NCBI GenBank assembly: GCA_001275005.1
Contig: JWZX01003055.1
Span: 1-38,052, forward strand
Source of the DNA: Chrysochromulina tobinii
Taxonomy: Eukaryota > Haptophyta > Prymnesiales > Chrysochromulinaceae
DNA length: 38,052 nt
Reading direction: 5' to 3'
Made by a program: the position numbers and the translations under genes. The notes beneath the pieces were generated by a model. The model did not search any database. It saw nothing but the letters and a program-made list of their open reading frames with translations, and was not told where the DNA came from. Positions 1 to 9,500 of the stretch are shown piece by piece. Numbering within the stretch: the stretch's first letter is position 1; every line of letters begins with the position of its first letter.

Positions 1-3000
1 CACCGCCGCCCTCGCGTCCACCGTCGCCTCCGCCGCCCTCGCCCTCGCCGCCGCCGCCGAAGCCTCCACCCTCGCCTCCGCCGCCCTCGCCCTCGCCGCC
101 GCCGCCGCGCTCGCCGTCACCTCGGCCGCCGCCGCCCTCGCCCCCGCACCCGCTGCCCTCACCGGCATCCTCGCCCCCACCCTTCGCCCTGGACTATCGA
201 GACCCTTGACTGCTATTCGGCGTACTACAACGAGTGGACCCAGACTCGAACAGGGCAAGACTGCCAACCGTCCTCCGGCTGGTTTGGGACCAAGACCGAC
301 GCCGAGTGCATTTCGCACTACAAGTCGAACGGCTACGCGTTCGTGATCGTGGCCTCGGACTCAAACTGTAAGTGCGCCCTCTCGTCAGAGTGCAATACCG
401 TCACCAGCGTCTCTGGTTTCAAGATCTTCAGTAAGGCGTTAACAGCCTCCTGCGACTGGACTCTTCAATCTGGGTGCCCTGCCGATGATCATGGGGTAGG
501 ATACGGGTGCTGCTGCAGTGCCTTACGGCTCGACCCCGCCAGCTACGCCGGTGTCATCTTTTATGTCTACTCCGACAATCATTGCTACAAGATCACCGTG
601 GGTACAAAGATTGAACAGAAATTCGCCAACAGTCAGGCGACGAGCGACGACCAATGCCGCACAAATTGGGGCAGCATACAGGCAGTGAGTACAATCGATC
701 TCGGCTCAACAGTGAGTACAAATCCCATAAAGACTCAGTCATACACAGGCGGGAACGGCGACTGCAACAACGGTGGCGGACGTGCTTCAAGTCTGCGCCT
801 CGTCGCGCGCAGATATCCTTCTGCTCAAATCACCACGATGGTCACGGAAACCCCAATTTGCGTGTATAGATTCGTAATCTTCGCCCCGGTAGGAATGCTG
901 GCCAACCCGCCATCGCCGCCACCTCCATCGCCATTGCCACCATCGCCGCCACCGCCCTCGCCGCCGCCGCCCTCGCCGCCGCCGCCCTCGCCACCGCCCT
1001 CGCCGCCTCCACCGCGCTACCCTCCAACTGTACCAGAGGGCGCGCCACAGGTTCCGCCGCCCCCACCTCGCTCGCCGCCGCCATCGCCCTCACCAACGCC
1101 CCCTCCCTCGCCGCCACCACCCTCACCGTCGCCGCCGCCGCCCTCGCCGCCGCCCTCGCCGCCGCCCTCGCCGCCGCCCTCGCCGCCGGCGATGAGTATG
1201 GTCGGGTTCACCCTCGAGCTCGACGGCGACGTCTCCTCGTTCACCCCGAGCGTGCAGATCCAGATGCAGAGCGCAGTAGCGGCTCGCGCGGGCGTCGACC
1301 CATCGGCGGTGGAGTTGAATATATCGCCGGGCAGCGTCATCGCCGACGTGCGCATCCAGACGACCAAAGCGATGGCAGCCTCGGTGCAGTCGACGATGGC
1401 CAGCGCGACGAGCAGCCCGAGCAGCGCGATCGCCATGCTCGCGAGCGTCACCGGCGTCTCGATTGACGTGCTCACCGTCGTGACGCCACCCACCGTCGCG
1501 GACGTTCCACCACCACCACCGCCTTCACCATCGCCACCTCCACCCATGGCACCTCCACCCATGTCGACCGGTACATCAGCGGTAGAGACGAGCGGCTCAA
1601 CGGGCATCATCATCGGCGTCATCGTCGGCGTGATCCTCCTCCTTGTCCTCGCCCTGCTCATCCTGTACCGTCGTCGCCGCGAAACGCGCCGCAAGCTGAT
1701 TGTGGTGACGCCGGCAGTCGCGCCTACCAAGTCGAGCAGCGCCGACGGTACGAGCTACTCGCACTCGTCCACGTCGTCCTCTGACATGGTGAGCTCGCTC
1801 ACGCTCTCCGAGGGCGCGAGCGCCAGTGCCAGGGCACGCATGACGCGGGCGCAGGAGCTCCTCAAGGTCTGGGAGCTCGACGCGCGCGAGATCACGATCC
1901 TCGAAAAGCAGCTTGGCGAGGGCGGGCAGGGGGTCGTGGTGCGCGGCTTGTGGCACGGCATCGAGGTCGCCATCAAGCAGCCGCGGCCGCCCAAGGGGAG
2001 CCGCGGGAAGCAGAACGCCTTCGGCTCGACATTGGCGCTCGATTCGTACAACCAGGCGCTCCGGCGAGAGGTGCGCGCGCTCTCGCGCGTGCGCCATCCG
2101 AATGTCATCAAGCTGCACGGCGTATGCTTCGGACCGGCACCGATGCTCCTGATGAGCTACGCACCGAGCGGCACGCTGCAGGACGCGCTCGACAACCAAA
2201 AGTTCCAGACGTCCTTGGAAATGGTGCGGCTGCTCGCGGGCATCGCGCGCGGCATGGAGGCGGTGCACGCGCACAAGATCATCCACCTCGACCTGAAGCC
2301 GGAGAATGTGCTCATCGGGCCGCTCGACGTGCCGTGGATCACCGACTTTGGGCTCTCCACCTCCGCCAACATGACCTCCATTTCGCAGTCGACCGCGGGC
2401 GGGCGTGGCACGCTCCCCTTCAAGGCGCCCGAGCTCTTTGCCCATCCGCCGTGGGTGGGGCCCGAAGCTGACGTCTACGCCTTTGCCATCCTCGCATGGA
2501 TCGTCGTCTGTGGCGAGCAGCCGTACGCGAACATGCATGCGGCTGCGACGTCGTTGCCGCAGGCGGTGGCTCAGGGCGTGCGGCCGACGCTGGCCGACCC
2601 GAGCGAGGAGTGGCAGGACAAGACAACCCTGCCGATGGTGCGGCTGATCGAGGGCTGCTGGCACGCCGAGTATGCGCAGCGCCCGACCTTTGGCAGCGGC
2701 AGCGCTCCCCCGGGCGGAAGCAGCGAGGGTGGAGAGGTCGGGGAAGAGGCAGGCAAGGGGGCGGGGAGTCGTGTCGTCGCGATGCTCGAGAAGATGGAGC
2801 ACTCACTCTCCAGGGGCTCTGAGCTGGAGGCGTCGCAGCTGGCGCTGGCGATGCGGCTGATCTCGACCGAATCCGAGGCAGAGACGCTGGGCGCCTCGTT
2901 CGTGCAGATTGGTGCGGCACAGGGCGACGCAACGACGACGGCGGCGGAGCAGACAGAACTGGCTGAGGAGAAGGCGGCATTGGAGACGTCGCAGCGCCTG

Positions 3001-3093
3001 CTGCGCCAGAATGCCTTCGCGGTGCTCTCGCAGATGCCCGGCGGTACCGGTGGAGAGATCGCGGTCGCGCTGAGTGCGATGCTGCAGCGGTAG
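1..3093 (+). CDS. Receptor-like TKL protein kinase with Pro-rich ectodomain (5' partial)
   Basis: This is a type I membrane kinase whose start lies left of the window. Reading frame 1 is open from base 1 to the TAG at 3091. In order it shows a Cys-rich extracellular region (about 181-870), a Ser-Pro-rich stalk (about 900-1190), a small extracellular domain (about 1195-1490) of a type common in algal surface proteins, a second short Pro stretch, and one membrane helix (about 1603-1665) followed by an Arg cluster. The kinase domain spans about 1891-2691, with a glycine loop LGEGGQG near 1912, VAIK Lys at 1975, catalytic HLDLKPEN (Leu replaces Arg of HRD) at 2284, DFG at 2344 and APE at 2428, so catalytic residues are intact. 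A C-terminal helical stretch follows. Bases 3-180 encode Ser-Pro repeats only in frame 3, so a one-base slip near 165-182 is likely. The next ORF is in the same frame after the TAG and probably belongs to this gene. Confidence 0.8.
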   Translation, partial: HRRPRVHRRLRRPRPRRRRRSLHPRLRRPRPRRRRRARRHLGRRRPRPRTRCPHRHPRPHPSPWTIETLDCYSAYYNEWTQTRTGQDCQPSSGWFGTKTDAECISHYKSNGYAFVIVASDSNCKCALSSECNTVTSVSGFKIFSKALTASCDWTLQSGCPADDHGVGYGCCCSALRLDPASYAGVIFYVYSDNHCYKITVGTKIEQKFANSQATSDDQCRTNWGSIQAVSTIDLGSTVSTNPIKTQSYTGGNGDCNNGGGRASSLRLVARRYPSAQITTMVTETPICVYRFVIFAPVGMLANPPSPPPPSPLPPSPPPPSPPPPSPPPPSPPPSPPPPRYPPTVPEGAPQVPPPPPRSPPPSPSPTPPPSPPPPSPSPPPPSPPPSPPPSPPPSPPAMSMVGFTLELDGDVSSFTPSVQIQMQSAVAARAGVDPSAVELNISPGSVIADVRIQTTKAMAASVQSTMASATSSPSSAIAMLASVTGVSIDVLTVVTPPTVADVPPPPPPSPSPPPPMAPPPMSTGTSAVETSGSTGIIIGVIVGVILLLVLALLILYRRRRETRRKLIVVTPAVAPTKSSSADGTSYSHSSTSSSDMVSSLTLSEGASASARARMTRAQELLKVWELDAREITILEKQLGEGGQGVVVRGLWHGIEVAIKQPRPPKGSRGKQNAFGSTLALDSYNQALRREVRALSRVRHPNVIKLHGVCFGPAPMLLMSYAPSGTLQDALDNQKFQTSLEMVRLLAGIARGMEAVHAHKIIHLDLKPENVLIGPLDVPWITDFGLSTSANMTSISQSTAGGRGTLPFKAPELFAHPPWVGPEADVYAFAILAWIVVCGEQPYANMHAAATSLPQAVAQGVRPTLADPSEEWQDKTTLPMVRLIEGCWHAEYAQRPTFGSGSAPPGGSSEGGEVGEEAGKGAGSRVVAMLEKMEHSLSRGSELEASQLALAMRLISTESEAETLGASFVQIGAAQGDATTTAAEQTELAEEKAALETSQRLLRQNAFAVLSQMPGGTGGEIAVALSAMLQR
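3..182 (+). repeat. Ser-Pro codon repeat, coding in frame 3
   Basis: This low-complexity CCG/CCC/TCG tract reads as Pro-rich SPPPP-type repeats only in frame 3 and ends at a TGA near 207. In frame 1, the frame of the kinase, it would encode Arg-rich sequence. Removing one C from the C-rich stretch near 165-182 joins the Pro-rich repeat smoothly to the Cys-rich domain (PPPSPWTIE). It is probably the N-terminal part of the kinase stalk. Confidence 0.6.
898..1191 (+). repeat. Extensin-like Ser-Pro repeat inside the kinase gene
   Basis: Tandem CCG/CCC/TCG codons encode repeated SPPPP and SPPP units, interrupted once near 1017-1060. The composition resembles hydroxyproline-rich wall and scale proteins of algae. 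In the kinase it would form an extended, probably O-glycosylated rod outside the cell. The repeat is likely to vary in length between strains. Confidence 0.8.
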
Positions 3094-3099
3094 TCGGAC

Positions 3100-3963
3100 A
3101 TGTTCCGACAAGCGATGCAGGAGACCGAAGCCAAGATGCAGAGTTTTGAGCGCAGCCTCAGCCGGCTCGCCGAGGGCGAGCTCGACTGCCCCCGCCTCTT
3201 TGTGCTCCTGCCGATGGAGGCATCGAGCTCGAAGCTCATGCAGCTCATCAAGAGGGAGTTTGTCAAGGACAAGTACCGCCTCGTCTTCCTCGACCCGGTG
3301 ACCGGCTGCGCGGTGCGCTGCGGCCCCGACGGCGACGGCTACAAGCTGGAAGTGCCCAAGAAGTGGTTGGTCGAGAACCGTGTGATCGTCTCGGCCGCCC
3401 TTCACATCGTGAAGAGCTGCGCCATGGCAGGCCGCCTTGCGGGGCTGCCGCTGCCGTCGGCTGCCGGACTGCCGACGCAGGCGGTGTCGAAGGCGGAGGT
3501 TGAGGCGCTCAAGACCTTTGAGGCTGTGTATTCGGGCGAGGGTGTTCTCGGAGACGATGCAAGCAGCACGTCAACCTTGGCCTCGCAGCCCACGGCCAAG
3601 GCGGTCAAGGCGGCGACGGGCCGGGCGCACAAGCAGCTGCGCAAGATGCTCAAGGAGCAGTGCGAGGATGAGTACCTCGTGCACTGTGAGATGACCAAGG
3701 AGAAGGCGCGCGACGGCTCGATCGAGTTCGTGAGCGCCGGCAGCAAGGAACGCTTCCTCCACTTTGGCCAGCAGGCCCTCATCTGGAACGACGAGACGCT
3801 CAAGCAAAAGGCCGCGGCCAAGGCGGCGGCGCTCAAGGAAGTCGAGGCGATGGCCGCTTCGACCGCCGAGAAGGCGGCTTCGTTCATGAGTCCTGGATCA
3901 GGGGGCCTGAACGCCATGTTCGGCGTGATCGACGAAGAGACCATCGAGACTATCGATGCGTGA
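3100..3963 (+). CDS. C-terminal module of the kinase, separated by an in-frame TAG
   Basis: This 287-residue reading frame lies in the same phase as the kinase and starts two codons after its TAG (TAG TCG GAC ATG). It begins with a helical Gln/Glu-rich segment that continues the helix ending the kinase. A globular region follows, with DCPRLFVLLP near its start and RLAGLPLP near its end, a pattern I recall as a module behind kinase or Roco-type domains in algal and invertebrate multidomain proteins (moderate certainty). The end is Ala/Lys-rich. The absence of any promoter-sized gap and the unbroken phase indicate that it was made as part of the upstream protein. It may be expressed by readthrough, or the TAG may be a mutation or base error. 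A separate gene is unlikely. Confidence 0.6.
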   Translation: MFRQAMQETEAKMQSFERSLSRLAEGELDCPRLFVLLPMEASSSKLMQLIKREFVKDKYRLVFLDPVTGCAVRCGPDGDGYKLEVPKKWLVENRVIVSAALHIVKSCAMAGRLAGLPLPSAAGLPTQAVSKAEVEALKTFEAVYSGEGVLGDDASSTSTLASQPTAKAVKAATGRAHKQLRKMLKEQCEDEYLVHCEMTKEKARDGSIEFVSAGSKERFLHFGQQALIWNDETLKQKAAAKAAALKEVEAMAASTAEKAASFMSPGSGGLNAMFGVIDEETIETIDA

Positions 3964-3981
3964 TCGACAAGAGACCATCGA
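3923..3981 (+). repeat. Imperfect 25-bp duplication across the stop codon
   Basis: A segment at 3923-3947 recurs at 3958-3981 with one base missing. The second copy carries the TGA stop at 3961, which comes from GTGATC read in another phase. The current C-terminus of the ORF was therefore probably set by a local tandem duplication. Confidence 0.7.
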
Positions 3982-4286
3982 TAAACCTTGACATAGCCGC
4001 TACTTGCACCGCATGCTCTCCAAGTCGCAACTCGCGAGACGTCCCATCGAGCATCGATGTGTGGTTCAATCGGTACGAGTAAATCCGTGATCCCAGCGTG
4101 TTTTCTTGAGTTTGATCGGAAGTATATCGCGGCCGCCGCTTAGGCCTCGGAGCCCCTCGACGTGCCCGCTCCCAATGTCGTGTGAGCTCGGAGCATGCAT
4201 TGGTTTTTTCTTGTGAAAAACAAGCTGTTGACTGCCTGTCTAGAGGTGCGCTGCTCCGGACCCCGCTCGCAGTTTAACGTTGCGGC
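3982..4286. other. Intergenic spacer upstream of the RCC1 gene
   Basis: About 300 bases between two rightward genes must hold the 3' end of the first transcript and the promoter of the second. It is less GC-rich than the genes and has short AT-rich runs near 4080-4130 and 4200-4230. I see no clear TATA box, poly(A) signal or RNA gene. Confidence 0.4.
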
Positions 4287-6266
4287 ATGTCGCTGTGGTG
4301 GTTGGGTCCACCGAGTGAAAGCCTGAAGCTCGACGACCCCATCTACCTGACGCTCGAGCAGCGCGTGCCACGCTTGATACGGAGCACCAGCCACATTTCG
4401 TTCGTCAGCGTCGCCTGTGGCGGAGGCCATGCGATGGCCGTCACACGTGATGCCCGGCTGTTTGGCTGGGGATGGAACGCATTCGGGCAAGTCGGCATTG
4501 GCAAAGATCTACGGCCTGTCCCCTCGCCGCGCGTCCTTGGACGGTTTTACGGGAGGACGGTTGCGTCCGTATCCTGCGGTGCTGCACACACGATGGCCAT
4601 CGTCAGGGAGTCCTCGGACGGCTCTGGGGAGGTGGTCGTGTACGGCTGGGGTGCCCATGCGGCCGGGCAGCTCGGGCACGCGCCGGACGAGACGCGCGAC
4701 GCTTTGGCGAACGAAGGACGCAAGGGATCTGGCGTGTACGCTGCGGCCGCATCCACCTTCTCTTACACAAGCCCGTGCATCGTCGAGACCCTCAACGGCG
4801 TGTGCGGCAAACTCTCGGGTGTTGACTCAGGGGGCAGTGCGAGCGGCACCCTCGTCGGCGTCACCAACGCTAAGGGCGTGACGCTCAAACAGCCCCTCTC
4901 GTGCGGAGCGGCGCACACGGCGATCGTGAGTGCAAGCGGATCTCTGCTCACGATGGGCCTCAACCAGCACGGCCAGTGCGGCCGGCTGATTGTCAAGTCG
5001 GCGGCGGATGAGGCGGCGGAGGCGAGGGGTGAAGGGCCGAAGCCATCGGCGGGCGTCACGAGCGGAGTGATGTTGCCGGGACGCGTGCTCGCGCTCGCGC
5101 ATGAGGAGATCCGAGGGGTTGCGTGCGGCGCCGCCCACACGCTCGTGCTCACCGACAAGGGCGATCTCTACGCCTTCGGCCTCAATGCGACCGGGCAGCT
5201 CGGGCTTGGCTCACACAGCTCGCAGCCGTGCCCGACGCCGACGGCCGTCGCACTCGGGCCGCGCTTGGTGGTCGTCTCCATGTCAGCGGGGGACGAGTTC
5301 TCGGCATGCGTCACAAAAGCCGGTGAGGTCTTCACCTGGGGCTTTGGCGGGTTTGGCCAACTCGGCCACGGAAATGCAGGGTCCATGTGCAAGCCTCGGC
5401 AGGTGGCCTGCGAGCCGGCCTTGGAGGTGAGCTGTGGCGGCGGCCAGCTCTACGTACGCACGGGCGCCAACGGGCTGCTCCGGAGCGGGTACTCGGGCAC
5501 GTGGCAGCAGCTGAGCATGCAGCAGGAGCACGCGACCGCTCTCAAGGTTGAGTCCGATGCGAAGACTCTCGCAGCGCTCGAAGGGAGGGCTCCGCTCCGT
5601 GCAGCGACCGCCACACCGAGTGGAGGAGCGGCGCAGGCGCCCAGCGGCGTTCGAAAGAGCGAGGTCCCTCCAGACGCAGCTCCTCCCGACTTCCGTACCC
5701 AGCGCATTGAGCTGATGGGCTACAATTACAAGAAGGTGGTTGTCAAGGGCCAGCAGATTGCCCCCACGTTTGCACGCCAAGTCGCGGCCGGCCGTCACTT
5801 TGGGCTCCTCCTCGGGGAGCCTCTCGAGCCCATGAATGAGGATGAGGCAGCGAACCTGATCCAGAACACATTCGTGAACTCGCGCCTCGGCCAGGAGCAG
5901 AAGCAGCGGCAGCAAGAGGTGCATGCCGCGGCCGTGATCACGGAGCGTGCTTCGGTCTTCGAGGGCAAGAAGCGCATTGAGGACGCGCGTCTCGCCCAGG
6001 AGCGACGCGACGCCGCCACACGCGTGCAGGCACACCAGCGCCGCCGCCAGGAGCAGCGCGAGGTGGAGCGCACGCGACGTGAGGCAGCCGAGGCGGCGGC
6101 GGCCACGCAGGCGGCGACGCGCATGGTCATCTCGGCGACTGGCAAGCTCGCGCCCCCGTCGAAGCACCTTCTCATAGCCCAGAAGAAGCATGTGCGTCCG
6201 AAGCCGCCCGCGAGCCAACGCGTTGGCGGCGGCTTTGAGCGCCGCCCGGGGGGCGGGGGGCCGTGA
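4287..6266 (+). CDS. RCC1-repeat (beta-propeller) protein with IQ-like tail
   Basis: The 659-residue product carries a series of RCC1-type repeats. Typical cores are VACGGGHAMAV near 4411, VSCGAAHTMAI near 4567, LSCGAAHTAIV near 4894, VACGAAHTLVL near 5116 and MSAGDEFSACV near 5278. Each is followed by a GWG, GLN or GFG strand and a GQLG/GQCG turn, as in a seven-bladed propeller. An Ala/Pro-rich linker and one more weak blade follow. The C-terminal 150 residues are Arg/Gln/Ala-rich and helical, with two IQ-like motifs (LIQNTF near 5851 and RVQAHQRRR near 6025) that could bind calmodulin-like light chains. The ATG at 4287 is the first in frame. RCC1 folds serve as Ran exchange factors or as protein scaffolds, and the IQ tail favours a scaffold. 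No intron is needed. Confidence 0.85.
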   Translation: MSLWWLGPPSESLKLDDPIYLTLEQRVPRLIRSTSHISFVSVACGGGHAMAVTRDARLFGWGWNAFGQVGIGKDLRPVPSPRVLGRFYGRTVASVSCGAAHTMAIVRESSDGSGEVVVYGWGAHAAGQLGHAPDETRDALANEGRKGSGVYAAAASTFSYTSPCIVETLNGVCGKLSGVDSGGSASGTLVGVTNAKGVTLKQPLSCGAAHTAIVSASGSLLTMGLNQHGQCGRLIVKSAADEAAEARGEGPKPSAGVTSGVMLPGRVLALAHEEIRGVACGAAHTLVLTDKGDLYAFGLNATGQLGLGSHSSQPCPTPTAVALGPRLVVVSMSAGDEFSACVTKAGEVFTWGFGGFGQLGHGNAGSMCKPRQVACEPALEVSCGGGQLYVRTGANGLLRSGYSGTWQQLSMQQEHATALKVESDAKTLAALEGRAPLRAATATPSGGAAQAPSGVRKSEVPPDAAPPDFRTQRIELMGYNYKKVVVKGQQIAPTFARQVAAGRHFGLLLGEPLEPMNEDEAANLIQNTFVNSRLGQEQKQRQQEVHAAAVITERASVFEGKKRIEDARLAQERRDAATRVQAHQRRRQEQREVERTRREAAEAAAATQAATRMVISATGKLAPPSKHLLIAQKKHVRPKPPASQRVGGGFERRPGGGGP

Positions 6267-6525
6267 GTGACCAGAGTGTGAGCCGCGGCACACGTGAGCG
6301 ACGGCAGAACCGCAAACCAGACAGCAGCGCAGTACAGCACTTATACACACGGATGAGGGTTAGGGTTTCAACATCCAGTCATCACTGTGAGTGTGTGACG
6401 CGCGCGGCGCGGCGCCCCTCGCCGGTACTCTCCGTGGTACGGTAAAGACCCGGGACTACGTACAACCGCTATTAAATAAACAATCATGCACTTTTCGTAG
6501 TACTTATTACTTACCCGCCTTCAGC
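6267..6525. other. Convergent 3' spacer
   Basis: This short spacer lies between two genes that end toward each other. It contains AATAAA at 6475-6480 on the + strand, a possible poly(A) signal for the RCC1 gene, and a single 12-base telomere-like string at 6357-6368. No coding signal is seen. Confidence 0.4.
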
Positions 6526-9500
6526 TCACAGCTGGCCGCTTTGCAGCATGCCCTTGCTGCGCAGCTCGGCCATGCCCTCGCGTGCCGCCTGGCTGATGCC
6601 CAGCATGCGGCCGTCGCCTGCGCTCCGCAACATGGTCGAGTACATGTGCATCGTGAGCCACATCGGCCGAGAGGCCGCGAGCGCCTCCGAGGCGACCGGT
6701 GCCACGTGGCAGCTCGCCTGGCGTGAGAGCGTGAGCAGCAAGGCGCCGTCGTGGGCATGTAGGTCGCGCTGCACGCCGTGCGATTCCACACGGACGTTGA
6801 CGGGCTGCGCGCCTGGCCGAGGCTCGCCCAACATGAGCGTGCAGTCGACTTCGCATCCGACGTCGGGCCAGCCCGCATTCGGTGGACCCACAGGACGCAG
6901 ACCGCCGCTGCCGAGGTCACGCAGGCGTGCCCCCCGTGGGGTCGAAAGCCGTAGCTCTGAGATGGCCTCGAGGGCCGCGGCAATGCCCCGCAGCCCGCGC
7001 AGCGCCGCACAGAGCGCCGGTGACGTGGCCGAGGCGATGGTGTGCGAGGCGCCGTATAGGTGTGAAGGCAGCGGCGCGCCGATGGGCTCGGGTACGGGCG
7101 TGCGCGGCGTGCCTTCGGGGCATAGGAGCCAGCACGAGCGCTCGTGCGTTTGAATCGTCGAGTCGGGAAGCAACGCCCCCGCCGCGACGACCGCCCGCGC
7201 CTCCGCTGCTGCTTGCGCCACGAGCGACGGCGGGAAGGCGTCGGGGATCAGCACGGAACCTCGAAGGAGGAGCTCGGACACATGCGAATCGCGGAGCACC
7301 GCTGTCGCTGCGGGCACGGTCCAATAGGCGGCCAAATCGAACATTAGACGTGGCAGCGGCAGCAGCTGCAGCGTCGCGCGCGCCGCCCGAGGCAGCAGTG
7401 CCTCGAAGACATGAGCATACCATCGGGCGAGGTGCGCATCGCCGTCGCGCTGCGGCTGCCCGTCGCCTTGGCCGCCGCTGCCGCTGCGCTGCCCGCCGCT
7501 GCCGGCACAGCCGCCGCCGTCGCCGCCGATGCCGCCGCCGTCGCCGCCGATGCTGACGTCGTCGCAGTCGTCGTCGGCGTCGCCGCCGCCATTGATTGAG
7601 GGAAGGCGCACAGGTGTGGGCAGGTTCACGGCACCCAGCCTCTCAACGAGTGCGCGGGCGCCGGTGGCCGATCGTGCCATGGCGATAGCCTCCGACGCCA
7701 TCGCGTGCGTGAGGCGCGTCGCCTCGACCAGTGCTTGCTCAGCCAACAGCCCCATCGTCCGGTCGTCTGCCACGGCAGCGAGTGCAGCGGCGCGCACTTG
7801 TCTCACCGTGGACTCGACCGCCGCGGCCGCCGACGCGTCGAGCCACGCCCAAGACGACGCTTCGCGCCGCAAGGAAGGGTTGGCGTCGTCGTGGGCGCGA
7901 GCCTCGCGCTCGAGTGGGGCTGCGGAACTCGGCACATCGGCTCGTTCCACAGTCCGTGGAAGGAACTCGCGCCGCGCGAGTTCAATGAGCTCTGGCACGC
8001 CCAGCCGGACGCACACGCCGGCCTCGAGCTGCCGCTGCTTCTCGCGCTCGTCCACGATCATCATGGAGCGGCGGTAGAAGGCATGCGCCTCTTCGCGCCG
8101 CGCGGCGAGCGCAAGGGCATTCGCACGCTGCTCGAGCCCGCTGCCGCCGCCGCGGAACCTGTGGTTGGGCGACGCGTAGCCGAGTTGGGCCCAGCGCTTC
8201 CGCCAAAAGGTCTCAAACGAGCAGACCGCGAAGTGGAGCAGCACGGCGCCGCCCGCCTCCTCGTAGCGCATCAGCTGATGGTACACATAGTGTGAGTGGC
8301 GCAGCTGCCGGTTGTTCGTCATGGCCGCCGTGGCCGCCACGTGCTTCGAAGGCAAGTTCCACTCGTGCACTGAGCCTGCTTCCCGGATCGCCTCGTGCAC
8401 GCGCACAATCGACTTGCCGTTGGCGTAGAAGCGGAAGAGTTCGCCACCCGCCTCGGGCGCCTCGCTCCAGTAGCGCATCGCCGCTGCTACGGCAGGATGG
8501 TGCTCATCCAACTGCCCCGGATGCTGCTTGAACAGACTCACCTGATGAGGGAGGCAATCAGCATGCAATCAGCGACCTCCACCAATCGATGACATCTCCG
8601 ATGCTGCATGAACAGGCTCACCTGATGAGGGAGGCAATCAGCATGCAATCAGCGAGATGACATCTCCGATGCTGCTTGAACAGGCGCACCGCCCGGTATG
8701 GGTCGACACACTCAAGCGCTGATGAGGGAGGCAATCAGCATGCAATCGATGTACCGCCCGGTATGGGTCGACACACTCAAGCGCCTCAGGCACCGCCTCG
8801 AGGTTGCGGTAGGTGAAGAGGATGGCGCCGAGTCGCTCGAGCTCGGCCAGGTGCCGCTGCAGCGCGCCACCGCCAGTGCCCCCCGCGCCGCTCATCCCGC
8901 TCTCCGTCCCAGGAAGGTGGAGAAGCTCGTCCGAGTCGACGTGCAGCAACCACTCGTCGCCTTGCTCGCGACAGCGCGCGATCGCATGCTCGCAATTGAG
9001 CATCTGCCGAGCTTGCACCTCGGTCGCCGCGTACAAGCGCAGCCGCGACCACGACGGCAGCCCCTCCCACTCACACTCGAAGGCAGCATCGCGCACCCGA
9101 ACCGTGACACGATCGGTAGGGTAGCGGCGTGCGACACCGACGCTCGCGTCGTTGGGGTCGTCAAGGTACAAGTAGAGCCGCGAAAATCCCACGTGCAGGT
9201 AGTAGCAAATGAACGAGTCCAGCGAAGAGCCATTGAACGCCATCGTGCAGACTACAGCCGCGCGGCGAGGGCCTGGCGCGGCCTCTGGTGGATTTGCAGT
9301 GATGAGCAGTGGAACTGATGCGTGCTCAGCCGCTACAGCAGCCTTGCTAGTCGGGCCTCGTCGATGTCGCCACTCGCATCGGCAGCAGCTCGGGCGGCGA
9401 GAGGCCGAGCAGCAAAAGGACATGGACGCCACCCGCGTGACCACAGGCGCCACCCGAAGACAGACGGACGCCACCAGGGGGCAGCTGATCGGCGAGCGGT

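Noticed and set aside
6357-6368. Telomere-like string GGGTTAGGGTTT
   Set aside because: Only about two units are present and they mix two telomere types. A chance match or an old scar is more likely than a telomere.
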